A DNA stretch of 64,000 nt from Halorubrum aethiopicum (GTDB taxonomy: Archaea; Halobacteriota; Halobacteria; Halobacteriales; Haloferacaceae). The stretch spans positions 186,001 to 250,000 of the forward strand of contig NZ_LOAJ01000001.1 of NCBI RefSeq assembly GCF_001542905.1, read 5' to 3'. The position numbers were made by a program, and so were the translations under genes. Positions 27,537-36,520 of this stretch are shown here, one piece after another; positions within the stretch are counted from its first letter, which is position 1, and each line of letters starts with the position of its first letter. The notes below the pieces were generated by a model. That model searched no databases. It worked only from the letters and a program-made list of their open reading frames with translations, and was not told where the DNA came from.

Positions 27537-27794
27537 ATGGCCCGAACGCGCGTCGTCGTCCGCTGTGCGGACTGCCGGTTCGAGTCGATCCACGACCGGC
27601 TCCGGTCGGCGAGGGAGACGCTCACGGCCCACGAGGCCGACGCCGGTCACGCCGTCGACTGGCGGATCGAGTCGCTCGCGCCGGGCGTCGAGCGCGCGGG
27701 CGCGGACGCCGGCGTGTGCGGCCTCCCGGAGCGTTCGAACGGGGACTCCCCGCTCGTCGATCCGGATCCCGATCGGGACATCTCCGACCCCTGA
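27537..27794 (+). CDS. small zinc-finger-like haloarchaeal protein
   Basis: The 85-residue protein has a CADC pair (10-13) followed by HEADAGH (34-40), giving a C2H2-like zinc site in the first half (VVVRCADCRFESIHDRLRSA). The second half is acidic and Pro-rich. Function unknown; such proteins are common in haloarchaea. ATG 27537 follows a ggttttgc box at about -30. It is convergent with the trmB-type gene. Confidence 0.65.
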   Translation: MARTRVVVRCADCRFESIHDRLRSARETLTAHEADAGHAVDWRIESLAPGVERAGADAGVCGLPERSNGDSPLVDPDPDRDISDP

Positions 27795-27830
27795 GGCCGA
27801 GTCGTCGCGCGCCGAGCGGATTCCCGAGGG

Positions 27831-28637
27831 CTACCCGATCGAGAGCGACTCCGCCTCCGCCCACCGCGGCTCGAACTCCTCGCTCACGCTGGCGGCGAAC
27901 TCGGCGTCCTTGATGTCGATCATCGCGAACGGCTCCTCGCCGGAGAGCGGGTGTGGCACCTCGATACACACCTCCAGCCCGTCGAAGACGTTGAACGTCC
28001 CCTCGACGCCCGGCGTCGTCCGAACCGAGAATCCCTCGTTGTCGGCGAGTTCGGCGGTGTAGCGGCGGCCGACGCTGCGCGGGAGCTCGTCGACCGTCTC
28101 CGGCGAGAGCAACACCCGGACCTCGACGCCGCGGTCGAGCGCCGCCTCCAGCTCCTCCGTCACCCGCTCGCCGACCGTGCCGAGGTCGAAGCCGGTCGCG
28201 GGCGCGCCGGCGACGACGACCATCCGGCGCTCCGCGGCCGCGATCCGCTCCAACAGGAGGTCCGTGGCGTCCTCCGCGCCGACGGCGGCCGTCCAGAACT
28301 CGCCGTCGACGGGGTCGGTCGCGTCGAGCTCCGTCGACAGCTCCTCGACGACCGACGCGTACTGCTCCGCCTGCGCTTCGAGCTCCCGCTCCTTCTCCTC
28401 GAGCAGGCGGTCGAGCGCGGCGTCGGGCTCGACGCCGACGTACTTCTTCGGTCGGCTCGCCGCCTGACTGCGGACGAGGTCGTGACCCTCGAGACTGTTG
28501 AGCACGTCGTATATCCGACCCATCGGGACCTCGCTGGCCCGCGAGAGGTCCTTCGCCGTCGTCGGCCCGGTCCGCAACAGGGCGCGGTACGCGCGGGCCT
28601 CGTACTCGGAGAGACCGAGGTCACGAAGGGATGCCAT
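27831..28637 (-). CDS. TrmB-family transcriptional regulator
   Basis: The 268-residue protein has an N-terminal winged helix (LGLSEYEARAYRALLRTGPT through RIYDVLNSLEGHDLV, about 6-60). A coiled-coil linker (about 78-100) and a C-terminal sugar-binding-like TrmB domain follow. Haloarchaeal TrmB proteins regulate sugar metabolism or transport; the effector here is unknown. A rev. tttata box lies near 28664, about 25 bp before ATG. No sugar genes are adjacent, so it may act elsewhere in the genome. Confidence 0.9.
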   Translation of the reverse strand: MASLRDLGLSEYEARAYRALLRTGPTTAKDLSRASEVPMGRIYDVLNSLEGHDLVRSQAASRPKKYVGVEPDAALDRLLEEKERELEAQAEQYASVVEELSTELDATDPVDGEFWTAAVGAEDATDLLLERIAAAERRMVVVAGAPATGFDLGTVGERVTEELEAALDRGVEVRVLLSPETVDELPRSVGRRYTAELADNEGFSVRTTPGVEGTFNVFDGLEVCIEVPHPLSGEEPFAMIDIKDAEFAASVSEEFEPRWAEAESLSIG

Positions 28638-28770
28638 ACCCTCACGTGTCTCGGTGTCGGTATAAACGCGTCGGACGTTTACGGTCGTTCCGTCGGCCGG
28701 AGCGCGTCGGCGGGACGAGGGGACCGATCGGCCCCGCGTCTCGGCCGCCTGACGCCGTCGGTCGCGGCGG

Positions 28771-30447
28771 TCACTCGACCGTCTCGGCGACCCGAGTCAT
28801 CAACTCGTCCGGCGTTGTCGCGGGGGCGGAGACGGCGTCGCCGGCGGCCACGACGGCGGCCCCCTCGGGAACGGTTCGCGGCGCGGTGGCGTCCTCGCGG
28901 TGGGCGTTCGGGACGACGACCTTCTCGTGGTCGGCGACGCGCCAGGCCGCGCGGTGGAGGTCGCTTCCGGGCTCGTCGCCGACGGCGATGACGGTCGTCC
29001 CGCGGAGCAGCCGCCCGACGAGGCTCCCGTACCCGGCGACCTGAACGCCGAGCCGGTCGGTCGCGCCCGCGAACGCCTCTGCGGTCTCGCGGGCGACGTC
29101 CCGGTAGCGGTCCTCGCCGGTGAGCGCGGCGAGGTCGACGAGCGCGGACGAGAGCTCCACGTTGCCGTCGAGCGGCCTGAAGGGGCGGTCGAGCAGCCCG
29201 GCACCCGAGCGCGGGCCGTCCACGAACGAGCCGTCGACGTGGAGCTCCGCGATCGCGCGATCGGCGACCGCGCGGGCGACGTCGGCCCCCTCGCCGAGCA
29301 CGCCGGCGGCGCGGACGTACGCGCCCACGACGCGAGAGATGTCCTCGAGGAGGTCGCGCGGGGCGTCGTCGCCGGTCCCGTCGTCGACGTCCGTGGGTCG
29401 ATAGTGGGTCACGACGCCGGAGTCGGGGTCGATCAGGTCGCGCTCGAGGCCGTCGAGGATCCGCTCGGCGTACTCGCGGGCGCGGTCGTCGTCGGTGTAG
29501 GCCGCGACCGCCAGGAGCGCGTCGGCCGCGAGCGCGTTCGCGCCGGCGAAGACGGTCAGATCACGCCGGGGCGGGTCGAGGTCCGCGCGTTCGTCGGCGG
29601 GGGCGGCGTAGTAGGCCCGGCCGAGCCCCGGTCCGAGGCTCCCGCCGACGCCGTAGCCGGTCCAGAGGTCGTCGGTGAGGAACTCGACCGCCGCCGCGGC
29701 GGGCTCGCGGTACGCCGCCTCGCCGGTGTAGAGGTAGGCGTTCGCGAACGCTCGCGTCACCGCCGCGTTCGTATCCGCCGGCTTCTCGTAGGCCACGTCG
29801 CTCCAGTCGCGCGCGCCGGCGAACCGGAAGAAGCCGCCGGCGACCTCGTCGGCGAGGTGGTCGCGGACGGCGTCGAGGGTGCGGAGCGCGCGGTCGCGGT
29901 CGCGCTTCAGCGCGAACTCGACGGTTCGGGGCAGCGGGAACTTCGCGTCCGTGCCCCAGCCGGCGTACTCGGCGTCGTACTTGGTCTCGAGCTGGCCGGC
30001 GAGGTGGCTCTCGATCGCCTCCGAGAGCTCCCCCGCGGGCGGGCGGTCGCCGTTCAGCGCGCGCGGGATCCGGCCGGCCTCGCGGCCGTCCTCGTTCCAC
30101 ATTCGGTGGACGGACTCGAGCACCTGGCGCATCCCGTCGACGCCGAAGTAGCCCGCGCCGGTGAGCAGCTCGCCGTCGGGCGTGAGGAAGGCGGTCGTCG
30201 GGAACCCGCCCATGTTGTATCGCTCGCGGACGCGCGGGCGCCGGTCGACGTCGACCCGGACCGGGACGAACCACTCGTTCACGTTGGCGGCGACCCGCGG
30301 CTCGGCGTAGGTGGTCGCGTCCATCTCGTGACAGCCCTCACACCAGGTGGCCGAAAGCGAGAGGAGGACGGGCAGGTCCCGCTCGTCGGCCTCTGAGAAC
30401 GCCTCGCGGCCCCACTCGCGCCACTCGACCCGCGTCGCGTCGGTCAT
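28771..30447 (-). CDS. DUF255/thioredoxin-domain protein with alpha/alpha barrel (YyaL/spermatogenesis-20-like)
   Basis: The 558-residue protein has an N-terminal thioredoxin-like DUF255 domain with C36-E-G-C39 (SATWCEGCHEMD) and MGGFPTTAFLTPDG. A six-hairpin (alpha/alpha) toroid follows. The family, called YyaL in bacteria and SPATA20 in animals, has no firmly established reaction; the fold combination suggests redox-linked modification. Bacterial members are around 650-700 residues, so this is a slightly compact form. Start at ATG 30447. Confidence 0.85.
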   Translation of the reverse strand: MTDATRVEWREWGREAFSEADERDLPVLLSLSATWCEGCHEMDATTYAEPRVAANVNEWFVPVRVDVDRRPRVRERYNMGGFPTTAFLTPDGELLTGAGYFGVDGMRQVLESVHRMWNEDGREAGRIPRALNGDRPPAGELSEAIESHLAGQLETKYDAEYAGWGTDAKFPLPRTVEFALKRDRDRALRTLDAVRDHLADEVAGGFFRFAGARDWSDVAYEKPADTNAAVTRAFANAYLYTGEAAYREPAAAAVEFLTDDLWTGYGVGGSLGPGLGRAYYAAPADERADLDPPRRDLTVFAGANALAADALLAVAAYTDDDRAREYAERILDGLERDLIDPDSGVVTHYRPTDVDDGTGDDAPRDLLEDISRVVGAYVRAAGVLGEGADVARAVADRAIAELHVDGSFVDGPRSGAGLLDRPFRPLDGNVELSSALVDLAALTGEDRYRDVARETAEAFAGATDRLGVQVAGYGSLVGRLLRGTTVIAVGDEPGSDLHRAAWRVADHEKVVVPNAHREDATAPRTVPEGAAVVAAGDAVSAPATTPDELMTRVAETVE

Positions 30448-30593
30448 GGCTCACGCTCGGGTCGGCGGGTGGGTAAGCGCTTCGAGACGCCGGGCGGGAT
30501 CCGGATGCCGGCGCTGGGTCGGAGGGGGGAGAGAGCCGTCGGAGGGCGGACGACGGGAGGGCAGCGTCGCCGGCGGAGGGCGATCGGTTCCGA

Positions 30594-30950
30594 TCAGGCG
30601 TCGGCGTCGTCGGCTCGTCTCCGGGCGTCGCCGGCTCCGCGGCGCGCGTTCGACGCGGGGGGGTCCGTGCGACCGTGACGATCCGTCACGTCGGGACGGT
30701 CCGTCACGCCGCCGGCGTCGGAGGAGCCGGGGTCGTAGTCGTGGCCGACCGCGAGCGCGACCGCGTTCGCGGCCAGCAGCCCGACGAAGTAGAGGCCGTT
30801 CGTCCCGTCGAGCCCCGCGGACAGCAGGAACGGGTAGCCGATCGGGAGGACGATCGCCGCCCAGAACGCGGCGGCGCGGACGGCGCGAACCATCCGCTCC
30901 GCGAGGGGGAGGTCGAAGGCGAGTCGGTTGAGGGGGACGCGGGTGGACAT
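30594..30950 (-). CDS. small membrane protein, haloarchaeal hypothetical
   Basis: The 118-residue protein has two helices (about 26-46 and 53-70; AAFWAAIVLPIGYPFLLSAG) and a disordered basic/acidic C-terminus. The start MSTRVPLNRLAF at 30950 is favoured over 30980. No family is recognised. It stands alone between the DUF255 gene and asparaginase. Confidence 0.6.
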   Translation of the reverse strand: MSTRVPLNRLAFDLPLAERMVRAVRAAAFWAAIVLPIGYPFLLSAGLDGTNGLYFVGLLAANAVALAVGHDYDPGSSDAGGVTDRPDVTDRHGRTDPPASNARRGAGDARRRADDADA

Positions 30951-31216
30951 CTGACGACCGGGACAAGGGGCGGTACCCACATATAGCCCGCCGAGGGTTC
31001 GACGTAATTCACACCTTGTACGGGGTTTCGCGACGTTTTAAAATCGTCTCAAAAATAGTTAAAAGGTTCAAAACGCTCTCAGAAGATTCTTTCACTGTAT
31101 CCGAAGGTGATTCCACGATCCGGCCGATCGGGGGCGAACTGCGGCTCTCAGGGACGAAACGGAGCCCGGCTGCCGGGGGGCGAAGCGATTTACCCCTCCC
31201 GCGGCCACCGTCGGCC
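30951..31216. other. AT-rich intergenic stretch upstream of asparaginase
   Basis: Between 31015 and 31110 the DNA is strikingly AT-rich for this chromosome (runs such as ttttaaaatcg and caaaaatagttaaaagg). The only reading frame through it lacks haloarchaeal codon bias. It then returns to high GC, and a gatttaccc box lies about 30 bp before ATG 31217. Probably regulatory or a remnant of foreign DNA. Confidence 0.4.
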
Positions 31217-32290
31217 ATGACACGCGACGAGGTCGACGAGGGTGACGAGCACGAGGAGGGTGGAAGCGAGCGCGACGGGAGGCGACCCCACGTGTGCGTC
31301 GTCGCCTGCGGCGGGACGATCGCGTCGGAGCCGGGAGACGACGGTGTCGCGCCGGCCAAGACGGGAGCGGACCTCGTGGAGGCGGTTCCCGGCGTCGAGC
31401 GGTACGCGACCGTGTCGGCCCGCGAGGTGTGTTCACAGCCGGGGTTCGACGTGCGCTGGCGCGACGTGTTCGCGACCGCTGCCGCGGCCCGGGAGGCGGT
31501 CGAGGAGGGCGCGGACGGGGTCGTCGTCACGCACGGGACCGACACGCTTTCCGACACCGCCTACGCGCTCGACGTGTTGACGGACCTGCCCGCGCCGGTC
31601 GTGGTGACGGGCGCACAGCGCCGCCTCGACGAGCCCTCGAGCGACGTGCCGGCGAACCTGACGCTCGCGGTTCGGGCGGCGGCGGACGACCGGTTCGCGG
31701 GCGGCGTCCACGTCGCGTTCGACGACGAGCTCCACGCCGGCCGCGACGTCGTGAAGGGCCACAGCAACGCGCTCTCGACGATGACCTCGCCGGCGACCGC
31801 GCCGGTCGCGACGTTCACCCGCGCCGCCTCCGATCTGATCCGGGAGCCGCGCCGACGGGTCGCGGTCGACCCGCTCTGTGGTCCCGAGGGGCCGATCGAC
31901 CCGTCGGATCCGACCGCGGCGGCCGACCGCGTCCCCGAGGTGCCCGTGATCCACTCGGGGACGGGGGCCACCGCGGCGGGGATCGAGCGCGCGCTCGCGG
32001 CCGACGTGGGCGGGCTCGTGATCGAGGGGACCGGCCTCGGGAACGCCACGGCCGCCATCGGCGACGCGGTCGCGGAGGCGATCGAGGAGGTACCCGTCGT
32101 CGTCGCCGGGCGACCGGCGGGTCCGACCGAGCCGGTGTACGGCACGCCGGGCGGGGCGGTCACGCTCGCGGACCACGGCGTCGTCTTCGCCGGCGACCTC
32201 CCGGCCGCGAAGGCCCGCGTGGGGCTGGCGCTCGGGCTGGCCGCCGGGGTCGAGCGCGGGGATCTGCCCCGCTTGTTCGGTCGACCGTAG
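31217..32290 (+). CDS. ansA: L-asparaginase, type I
   Basis: The 357-residue amidohydrolase turns L-asparagine into aspartate and ammonia. Both catalytic motifs are seen: VACGGTIASE with the nucleophilic Thr, and VVTHGTDTLSDTAY with the second Thr-Asp pair. A conserved SGTGATAAGIERAL helix follows. An acidic 24-residue N-terminal extension is normal for halophiles. Cytoplasmic: no signal peptide. GatD-like tRNA amidotransferase subunits are the main alternative, but no gatE is adjacent and the GatD N-terminal domain is missing. Confidence 0.88.
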   Translation: MTRDEVDEGDEHEEGGSERDGRRPHVCVVACGGTIASEPGDDGVAPAKTGADLVEAVPGVERYATVSAREVCSQPGFDVRWRDVFATAAAAREAVEEGADGVVVTHGTDTLSDTAYALDVLTDLPAPVVVTGAQRRLDEPSSDVPANLTLAVRAAADDRFAGGVHVAFDDELHAGRDVVKGHSNALSTMTSPATAPVATFTRAASDLIREPRRRVAVDPLCGPEGPIDPSDPTAAADRVPEVPVIHSGTGATAAGIERALAADVGGLVIEGTGLGNATAAIGDAVAEAIEEVPVVVAGRPAGPTEPVYGTPGGAVTLADHGVVFAGDLPAAKARVGLALGLAAGVERGDLPRLFGRP

Positions 32291-32415
32291 CGGGTCGGCG
32301 GGTCGGCGAGTCGCGGCGACGCGGCGGGCGGAGATCCGAGGGACGGAGACCGGTAGCACAGAGAGTCGTTTGTGCCTCCACGAAGCCCTTATCAGACACC
32401 GGCGTACGGCCGCCC

Positions 32416-33549
32416 ATGAGACGGATCAGCCGACGATCGACGCTTCGCGGCATCGCGGCCGCCGGAGCGGCCGGGATCGCCGGCTTCGGTGGCTGTCTCG
32501 GCGACCCCGGCACCGGAGCCGACGGCGGAAGCGATCCCGACCCGGAGACCGCGGTCCACCAGGTCGGCGGCGCGCTCTCCGGGCCCGCGTGGCGGCGGAC
32601 GGAGCGCCCGGGCTTCGTGACCCTGTTCGACGAACGCGACGCGGTCGAGTGGCTCCTCCGGGACGCGCCGCCGGAGACGGTCGGGTTCGTGGACGACACC
32701 GACTTCGAGGAGTCGGTGCTCGCCTACGTCGAGTCCGTCGGCCGGAACACCTGCGAGCGCCTCGTCGAGTTCGCGGACGTCGCGGTCGACGACGACACCT
32801 TGACCGCGACGGCCGAGGCGACCGCCGGAGACGACGCCGAGGGGGACGTCGGCTGCGGCCAGGCGATCACGTACGCCGGCGCGTTCCTCCGGGTCACGGC
32901 CGACCCGCTCCCGGCGTCGATCCGGGTCGAGGTGACCGACGGCTGGGGGACCAGTACCGAACTGACCGGCGAGGACGGCGTCCGCGACCCGGCGGCGCTC
33001 GACGGGTTCGTCCGACCCGACGACGACCCGCCGAACGTCCCGCCCGCGCTCTCGTGTCCCGACGATGGGTTCGAGCGCCACCCGGCGGCCTACGAGGGGG
33101 AGGTGAACTGGGGCTCGGGCGGCGGCGGCGGCGGCGGGTCGGGGCTCGAACTCAGGGTCGTGGATCCGGAGGACGACGGCGATTCCGACGACCCGAACGA
33201 CGCGCTCCGGTTCGAGCGCGGCGACGCGTTCCGCGTCGAGATGACGAACGTCTCCGCGCGGCCGGTCGGCGTCGGCAACCGCTCGAAGTACAACCTTGAG
33301 GCGGAGACGGAGGGCGGCTGGACGGACGTGCGCGGGAGCGACGACGGCCGGTTCGAGTACACCGACGAACTGGTCCCGGTCCGGCCGGGCGAGACGGTCG
33401 AGTGGTCGTTCGCGATGGACGAGGCGGGGATCGTTGCCGAACACCCGAACGACGACCTTCGGGTGTGTCCGGACCTCCGGTCGGGACGGTATCGGTTCGT
33501 CCTCTTCGGAGCCGACGACGTCGCCGTCGCGTTCGATCACGTCGCGTAA
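32416..33549 (+). CDS. Tat-exported lipoprotein of unknown function
   Basis: The 377-residue protein has a twin-arginine leader (RRISRRSTLRGIAAAGAAGI) followed by a lipobox with Cys about residue 28 (FGGCLGD), so it should be lipid-anchored on the outer face. The mature part is acidic with two pairs of Cys, a Gly-run linker (about 235-246) and a C-terminal beta domain (LELRVVDPEDDGD to the end) resembling a conserved haloarchaeal sandwich. The ligand is unknown. Confidence 0.82.
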   Translation: MRRISRRSTLRGIAAAGAAGIAGFGGCLGDPGTGADGGSDPDPETAVHQVGGALSGPAWRRTERPGFVTLFDERDAVEWLLRDAPPETVGFVDDTDFEESVLAYVESVGRNTCERLVEFADVAVDDDTLTATAEATAGDDAEGDVGCGQAITYAGAFLRVTADPLPASIRVEVTDGWGTSTELTGEDGVRDPAALDGFVRPDDDPPNVPPALSCPDDGFERHPAAYEGEVNWGSGGGGGGGSGLELRVVDPEDDGDSDDPNDALRFERGDAFRVEMTNVSARPVGVGNRSKYNLEAETEGGWTDVRGSDDGRFEYTDELVPVRPGETVEWSFAMDEAGIVAEHPNDDLRVCPDLRSGRYRFVLFGADDVAVAFDHVA

Positions 33550-33629
33550 GGGCGGACTGTCGCGTAAGGGCGGCTGTCGCGTGAGAGCGGAACTGTCGCG
33601 CGAGTGGACGCGTATCGGCGAACCGGGTC

Positions 33630-35282
33630 TCAGACCGACCCGGTCCGCCCGGCGTCCACGGCGGACCGCTCGGCCGAGAGCCGAGTCACGGCGGATTCGA
33701 CCTCCTCGACCATCTCCGCCTGTCGCTCGTTGGCGGCCGCCAACTCCCGGATCTCGTCGGTGACGTGGGCCGACCGCTCGACGATCTCGTCGACCGTGGC
33801 CGCGATCTCCTCCGCCGCGGCCGCCTGGTCGTCGGTGACGTCGGACACCTCGCGGATCCCCGCCGCGGTCTCCGAGACCGCCTCCGCGATGGCGGTCAGA
33901 TCCGACATCGCGTCCTCGACGCGGGCGACCCCGCGGGAGACCCGCTCGTTCGCCGCCGTCAGGCTCTCGACGGTCTCCTCCGTGTCCGCCTGGATCCCGG
34001 CGACCATCTCTTCGATGTCGCCGGCGTGGCGCTTTGACTCCTCGGCGAGCGACTTGATCTCGTCGGCGACGACGCCGAACCCGGAGCCGGCCTCGCCGGC
34101 GCGGGCGGCCTCGATGGAGGCGTTGAGCGCGAGCAGGTTCGTCTGCTCCGCGATCCCGTTTATCGCGTCGACGAACTCGTCGATCTCGCCGACGCCGTCC
34201 TGAAGCGCGGCCACGTCCGCGGCGGCCTCGTCGACCGCCTCCCCGATGTCGTCCATGACCTCGGCCGCGTCGTCCGCGGCGTCCCGGCCGTCGCCCGCGA
34301 GCGTCTCCGCGCGGTCGCTGGCGTTCTCGACCTGGTCGGCCGTGGAGGCGACCTCCTCGACGGTCGCGGAGAGGTTGCCCACCTCCGCGGCGATCTCGCG
34401 GATCCGGTCGGACTGCTCCCCGGAGGCGTCGCGGATGGTGGCCGCGCTCTCGGCGACGTCGGTGGCGGACGTCTGGAGGTCCTCGATCGGGTCGCGAAGC
34501 TCCTCGCGGACCTCGGTCATCAGCCGCTCGTTTCGGCGCGACTCGGCCTCGATCTCCCGGCTGTAGGAGTGGATGTACGTGTCCGTGACGACCTGCGTGT
34601 CGAGGTTGACGATCCGGAGGATCGAGAGGAGGTCCTCGACGGCGTCGTCGACCTCCGCCCGGACGACGCTCTCGACGTCCTCCCCGACCGCGCCGTCGTG
34701 GTTCCCCCCGGCGTCTCCGGTCGGGGTCGCGGTCGAGCCGCTCGACCCCTCCCCGGCGACCGCCAGCCCGCCGTCCGTGGCCGCGCCGGTCAGCCGCTCC
34801 GTGAGCGACTCGACGAGGCGGTCGCCGACGATCGGCAGGATCAGGTCGTAGTAGACGCCGTACTGGCCGAGGTAGTGTTTCATCGGCATCTCCAGCAGGT
34901 CGTGGATCTTGCCGATCCGCGCCCGGTCGGCGAAGTAGTCGGCACCGTACTCGCCGCCCGCGAGCGTCACGAGGTACGCCGACTGGGTCCGTTTGAGCTG
35001 CTCGATCCCCTTCTCGGAACGACCGATGACGTCGACCGTCTGTTGGTGGTCGGTGAGGTTGTCGTAGAAGTCCTCGGCGACCCGATCGGCGTTGGCCGCG
35101 AACGCCTCCTCGTACCGCTCGAGCCGACGAACGTCCTCCTCGTCGAAGCCGACGAACGCCTTTCGCCACGCGATCTCGTCGTCGTCGAGGCCGATCTCGC
35201 CGACCAGCTCCTCGACGTCCAACCGATCGTTCAGTCCGCCCTGCCCGAAGTCGTGTCGTCCGTACTCCCCGGAATAGCCCAT
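33630..35282 (-). CDS. hemAT: globin-coupled aerotaxis transducer HemAT
   Basis: The 550-residue cytoplasmic chemoreceptor has an N-terminal heme-binding globin domain (about 20-190) with the proximal His at H127 (RARIGKIHDLL). The C-terminal methyl-accepting signalling domain has the conserved hairpin tip LLALNASIEAARAGEAGSGF. Archaeal HemAT senses oxygen and signals through CheA/CheW. There are no membrane helices, as expected. The start at 35282 is preceded by a rev. cttatatac box about 30 bp upstream; a longer frame to 35609 overlaps trx and is rejected. Confidence 0.95.
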   Translation of the reverse strand: MGYSGEYGRHDFGQGGLNDRLDVEELVGEIGLDDDEIAWRKAFVGFDEEDVRRLERYEEAFAANADRVAEDFYDNLTDHQQTVDVIGRSEKGIEQLKRTQSAYLVTLAGGEYGADYFADRARIGKIHDLLEMPMKHYLGQYGVYYDLILPIVGDRLVESLTERLTGAATDGGLAVAGEGSSGSTATPTGDAGGNHDGAVGEDVESVVRAEVDDAVEDLLSILRIVNLDTQVVTDTYIHSYSREIEAESRRNERLMTEVREELRDPIEDLQTSATDVAESAATIRDASGEQSDRIREIAAEVGNLSATVEEVASTADQVENASDRAETLAGDGRDAADDAAEVMDDIGEAVDEAAADVAALQDGVGEIDEFVDAINGIAEQTNLLALNASIEAARAGEAGSGFGVVADEIKSLAEESKRHAGDIEEMVAGIQADTEETVESLTAANERVSRGVARVEDAMSDLTAIAEAVSETAAGIREVSDVTDDQAAAAEEIAATVDEIVERSAHVTDEIRELAAANERQAEMVEEVESAVTRLSAERSAVDAGRTGSV

Positions 35283-35380
35283 GGTTCGGCTCCGGCCGCA
35301 GCCGTATATAAGCGATCGCGGCGAGATCCCAGATGGGATAATCGGGGGGCTGCGGGCGGCTGTACGGAGACCCCGACCGA

Positions 35381-35911
35381 TTAGGCGACGGCGTTCGCGA
35401 TCGCCGTCTCGAGCGTGGTGCGGTCCTGTGCGCCGACGAACCGGTCGACCGGCTCGCCGTTCGCGTACACGACGAACGTCGGCACGCCTCGAGCGCCGAG
35501 CCGCTGGGCCAGTTCGGGCAGCGCGTCCACGTCGACCGTCGCGACGACCGCGTCCGTCTCCGCCGCGAGCGACTCGACCGTCGGCTCCATCATCCGACAC
35601 GGTCCGCACCAGTCGGCGTAACAGTCCACGAGCACGGCGTCGTGGTCGGCGACGAGCCGCTGGAACGCCTCGACGCTCTCGACCTCGACCGGCGCGGTCG
35701 GCGTTCCGGGATCGGCTCCGGCGTCGGGGTCGCCCGCGTCGCCGTCGTCCGCGGCGTCGACGCCGCCCGCGGACTCGCCGGTCCCCTCCCCCTCGAGCCG
35801 CTCGCGGAGTTCCCTGCGTTTTCGCTCGCGGATGCGCTCGCGCTCGCTCCGTCCGGACCGTTCCTCGTCGCCCGGTTCCCGATCGGCGTCGCTTCGGTCG
35901 GCCTCGCTCAT
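35381..35911 (-). CDS. trx: thioredoxin with charged N-terminal extension
   Basis: The 176-residue protein has a classic thioredoxin domain (about 76-176) with the active site W101-C-G-P-C105 and the cis-Pro loop GVPTFVVYANG. Its unusual feature is about 75 residues of charged N-terminal sequence: an Arg/Glu helix (about 21-41), then an acidic linker. The extension resembles those found on other haloarchaeal thioredoxins. A minus-strand aaaacacaata box lies about 22 bp upstream. Confidence 0.9.
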   Translation of the reverse strand: MSEADRSDADREPGDEERSGRSERERIRERKRRELRERLEGEGTGESAGGVDAADDGDAGDPDAGADPGTPTAPVEVESVEAFQRLVADHDAVLVDCYADWCGPCRMMEPTVESLAAETDAVVATVDVDALPELAQRLGARGVPTFVVYANGEPVDRFVGAQDRTTLETAIANAVA

Positions 35912-36001
35912 GCGAGAGTATTGTGTTTTTTGGACAATATACGTTTCGATCGGCGGGATCGCCGTGGCAGAGTTATATGCCGCCACGTCCTCAGATGACA
36001 C

Positions 36002-36454
36002 ATGAGCGACACCGACGCGGTCCGCATGGACGACGACGAGCGCGACGAGTTCCTCGGGCGGTCCGGAACCGGCGTCATCTCGCTCGCGACGCCCGCGGGC
36101 GACCCGCCCCACAGCGTCCCGGTCTCCTACGGCTACGACCCGGTCGAGTCGGTCCTCTACTTCCGGCTCTCCGTGGGACCGGACCGGGCGAAGGGCGACC
36201 TCGACGGCCGCGAGGCGACGTTCGTGACCTACGGGGAGCGCGACGGCCGGTGGCGAAGCGTCGCGGCGAGCGGGCGGCTGGTGTCGACCACGGACGAGTC
36301 CGTGGCCGCCGAGACCATCGAGGGCCTCGAGCGGACCGGCAGGATCCCGATCGTCGACGTCTTCGGCGAGCCCACGAGCGAGGTGACCTTCGCGTTCTAC
36401 CGGCTCGACCCCGAGCGGTTCACCACCCGGATCGAGCGGCCGATGGACCCCTGA
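36002..36454 (+). CDS. pyridoxamine 5'-phosphate oxidase-fold flavoprotein
   Basis: The 150-residue protein has the split-barrel FMN-binding fold: LGRSGTGVISLATPAGDPPH and VPVSYGYDPVESVLYFRLS match the family. Members include FMN or F420-binding reductases and heme-degrading enzymes; the substrate cannot be told. A gttatatgcc box lies about 25 bp before ATG 36002, divergent from the thioredoxin gene. Confidence 0.85.
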   Translation: MSDTDAVRMDDDERDEFLGRSGTGVISLATPAGDPPHSVPVSYGYDPVESVLYFRLSVGPDRAKGDLDGREATFVTYGERDGRWRSVAASGRLVSTTDESVAAETIEGLERTGRIPIVDVFGEPTSEVTFAFYRLDPERFTTRIERPMDP

Positions 36455-36520
36455 GATCGGAGCCGGCGATCGCCCGGACCGCCCGGATCGGGCGGGGAGT
36501 CGACGGGTCGACCCCGGCGC

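Noticed and set aside
31016-31216. N-terminal extension of asparaginase from 31016
   Set aside because: It would translate an AT-rich gap with non-haloarchaeal codons; the ATG at 31217 has a promoter box at the right distance.
31217-32290. GatD subunit of archaeal Glu-tRNA(Gln) amidotransferase
   Set aside because: The GatD-specific N-terminal domain is missing, no gatE follows, and the motifs fit plain type I asparaginase.
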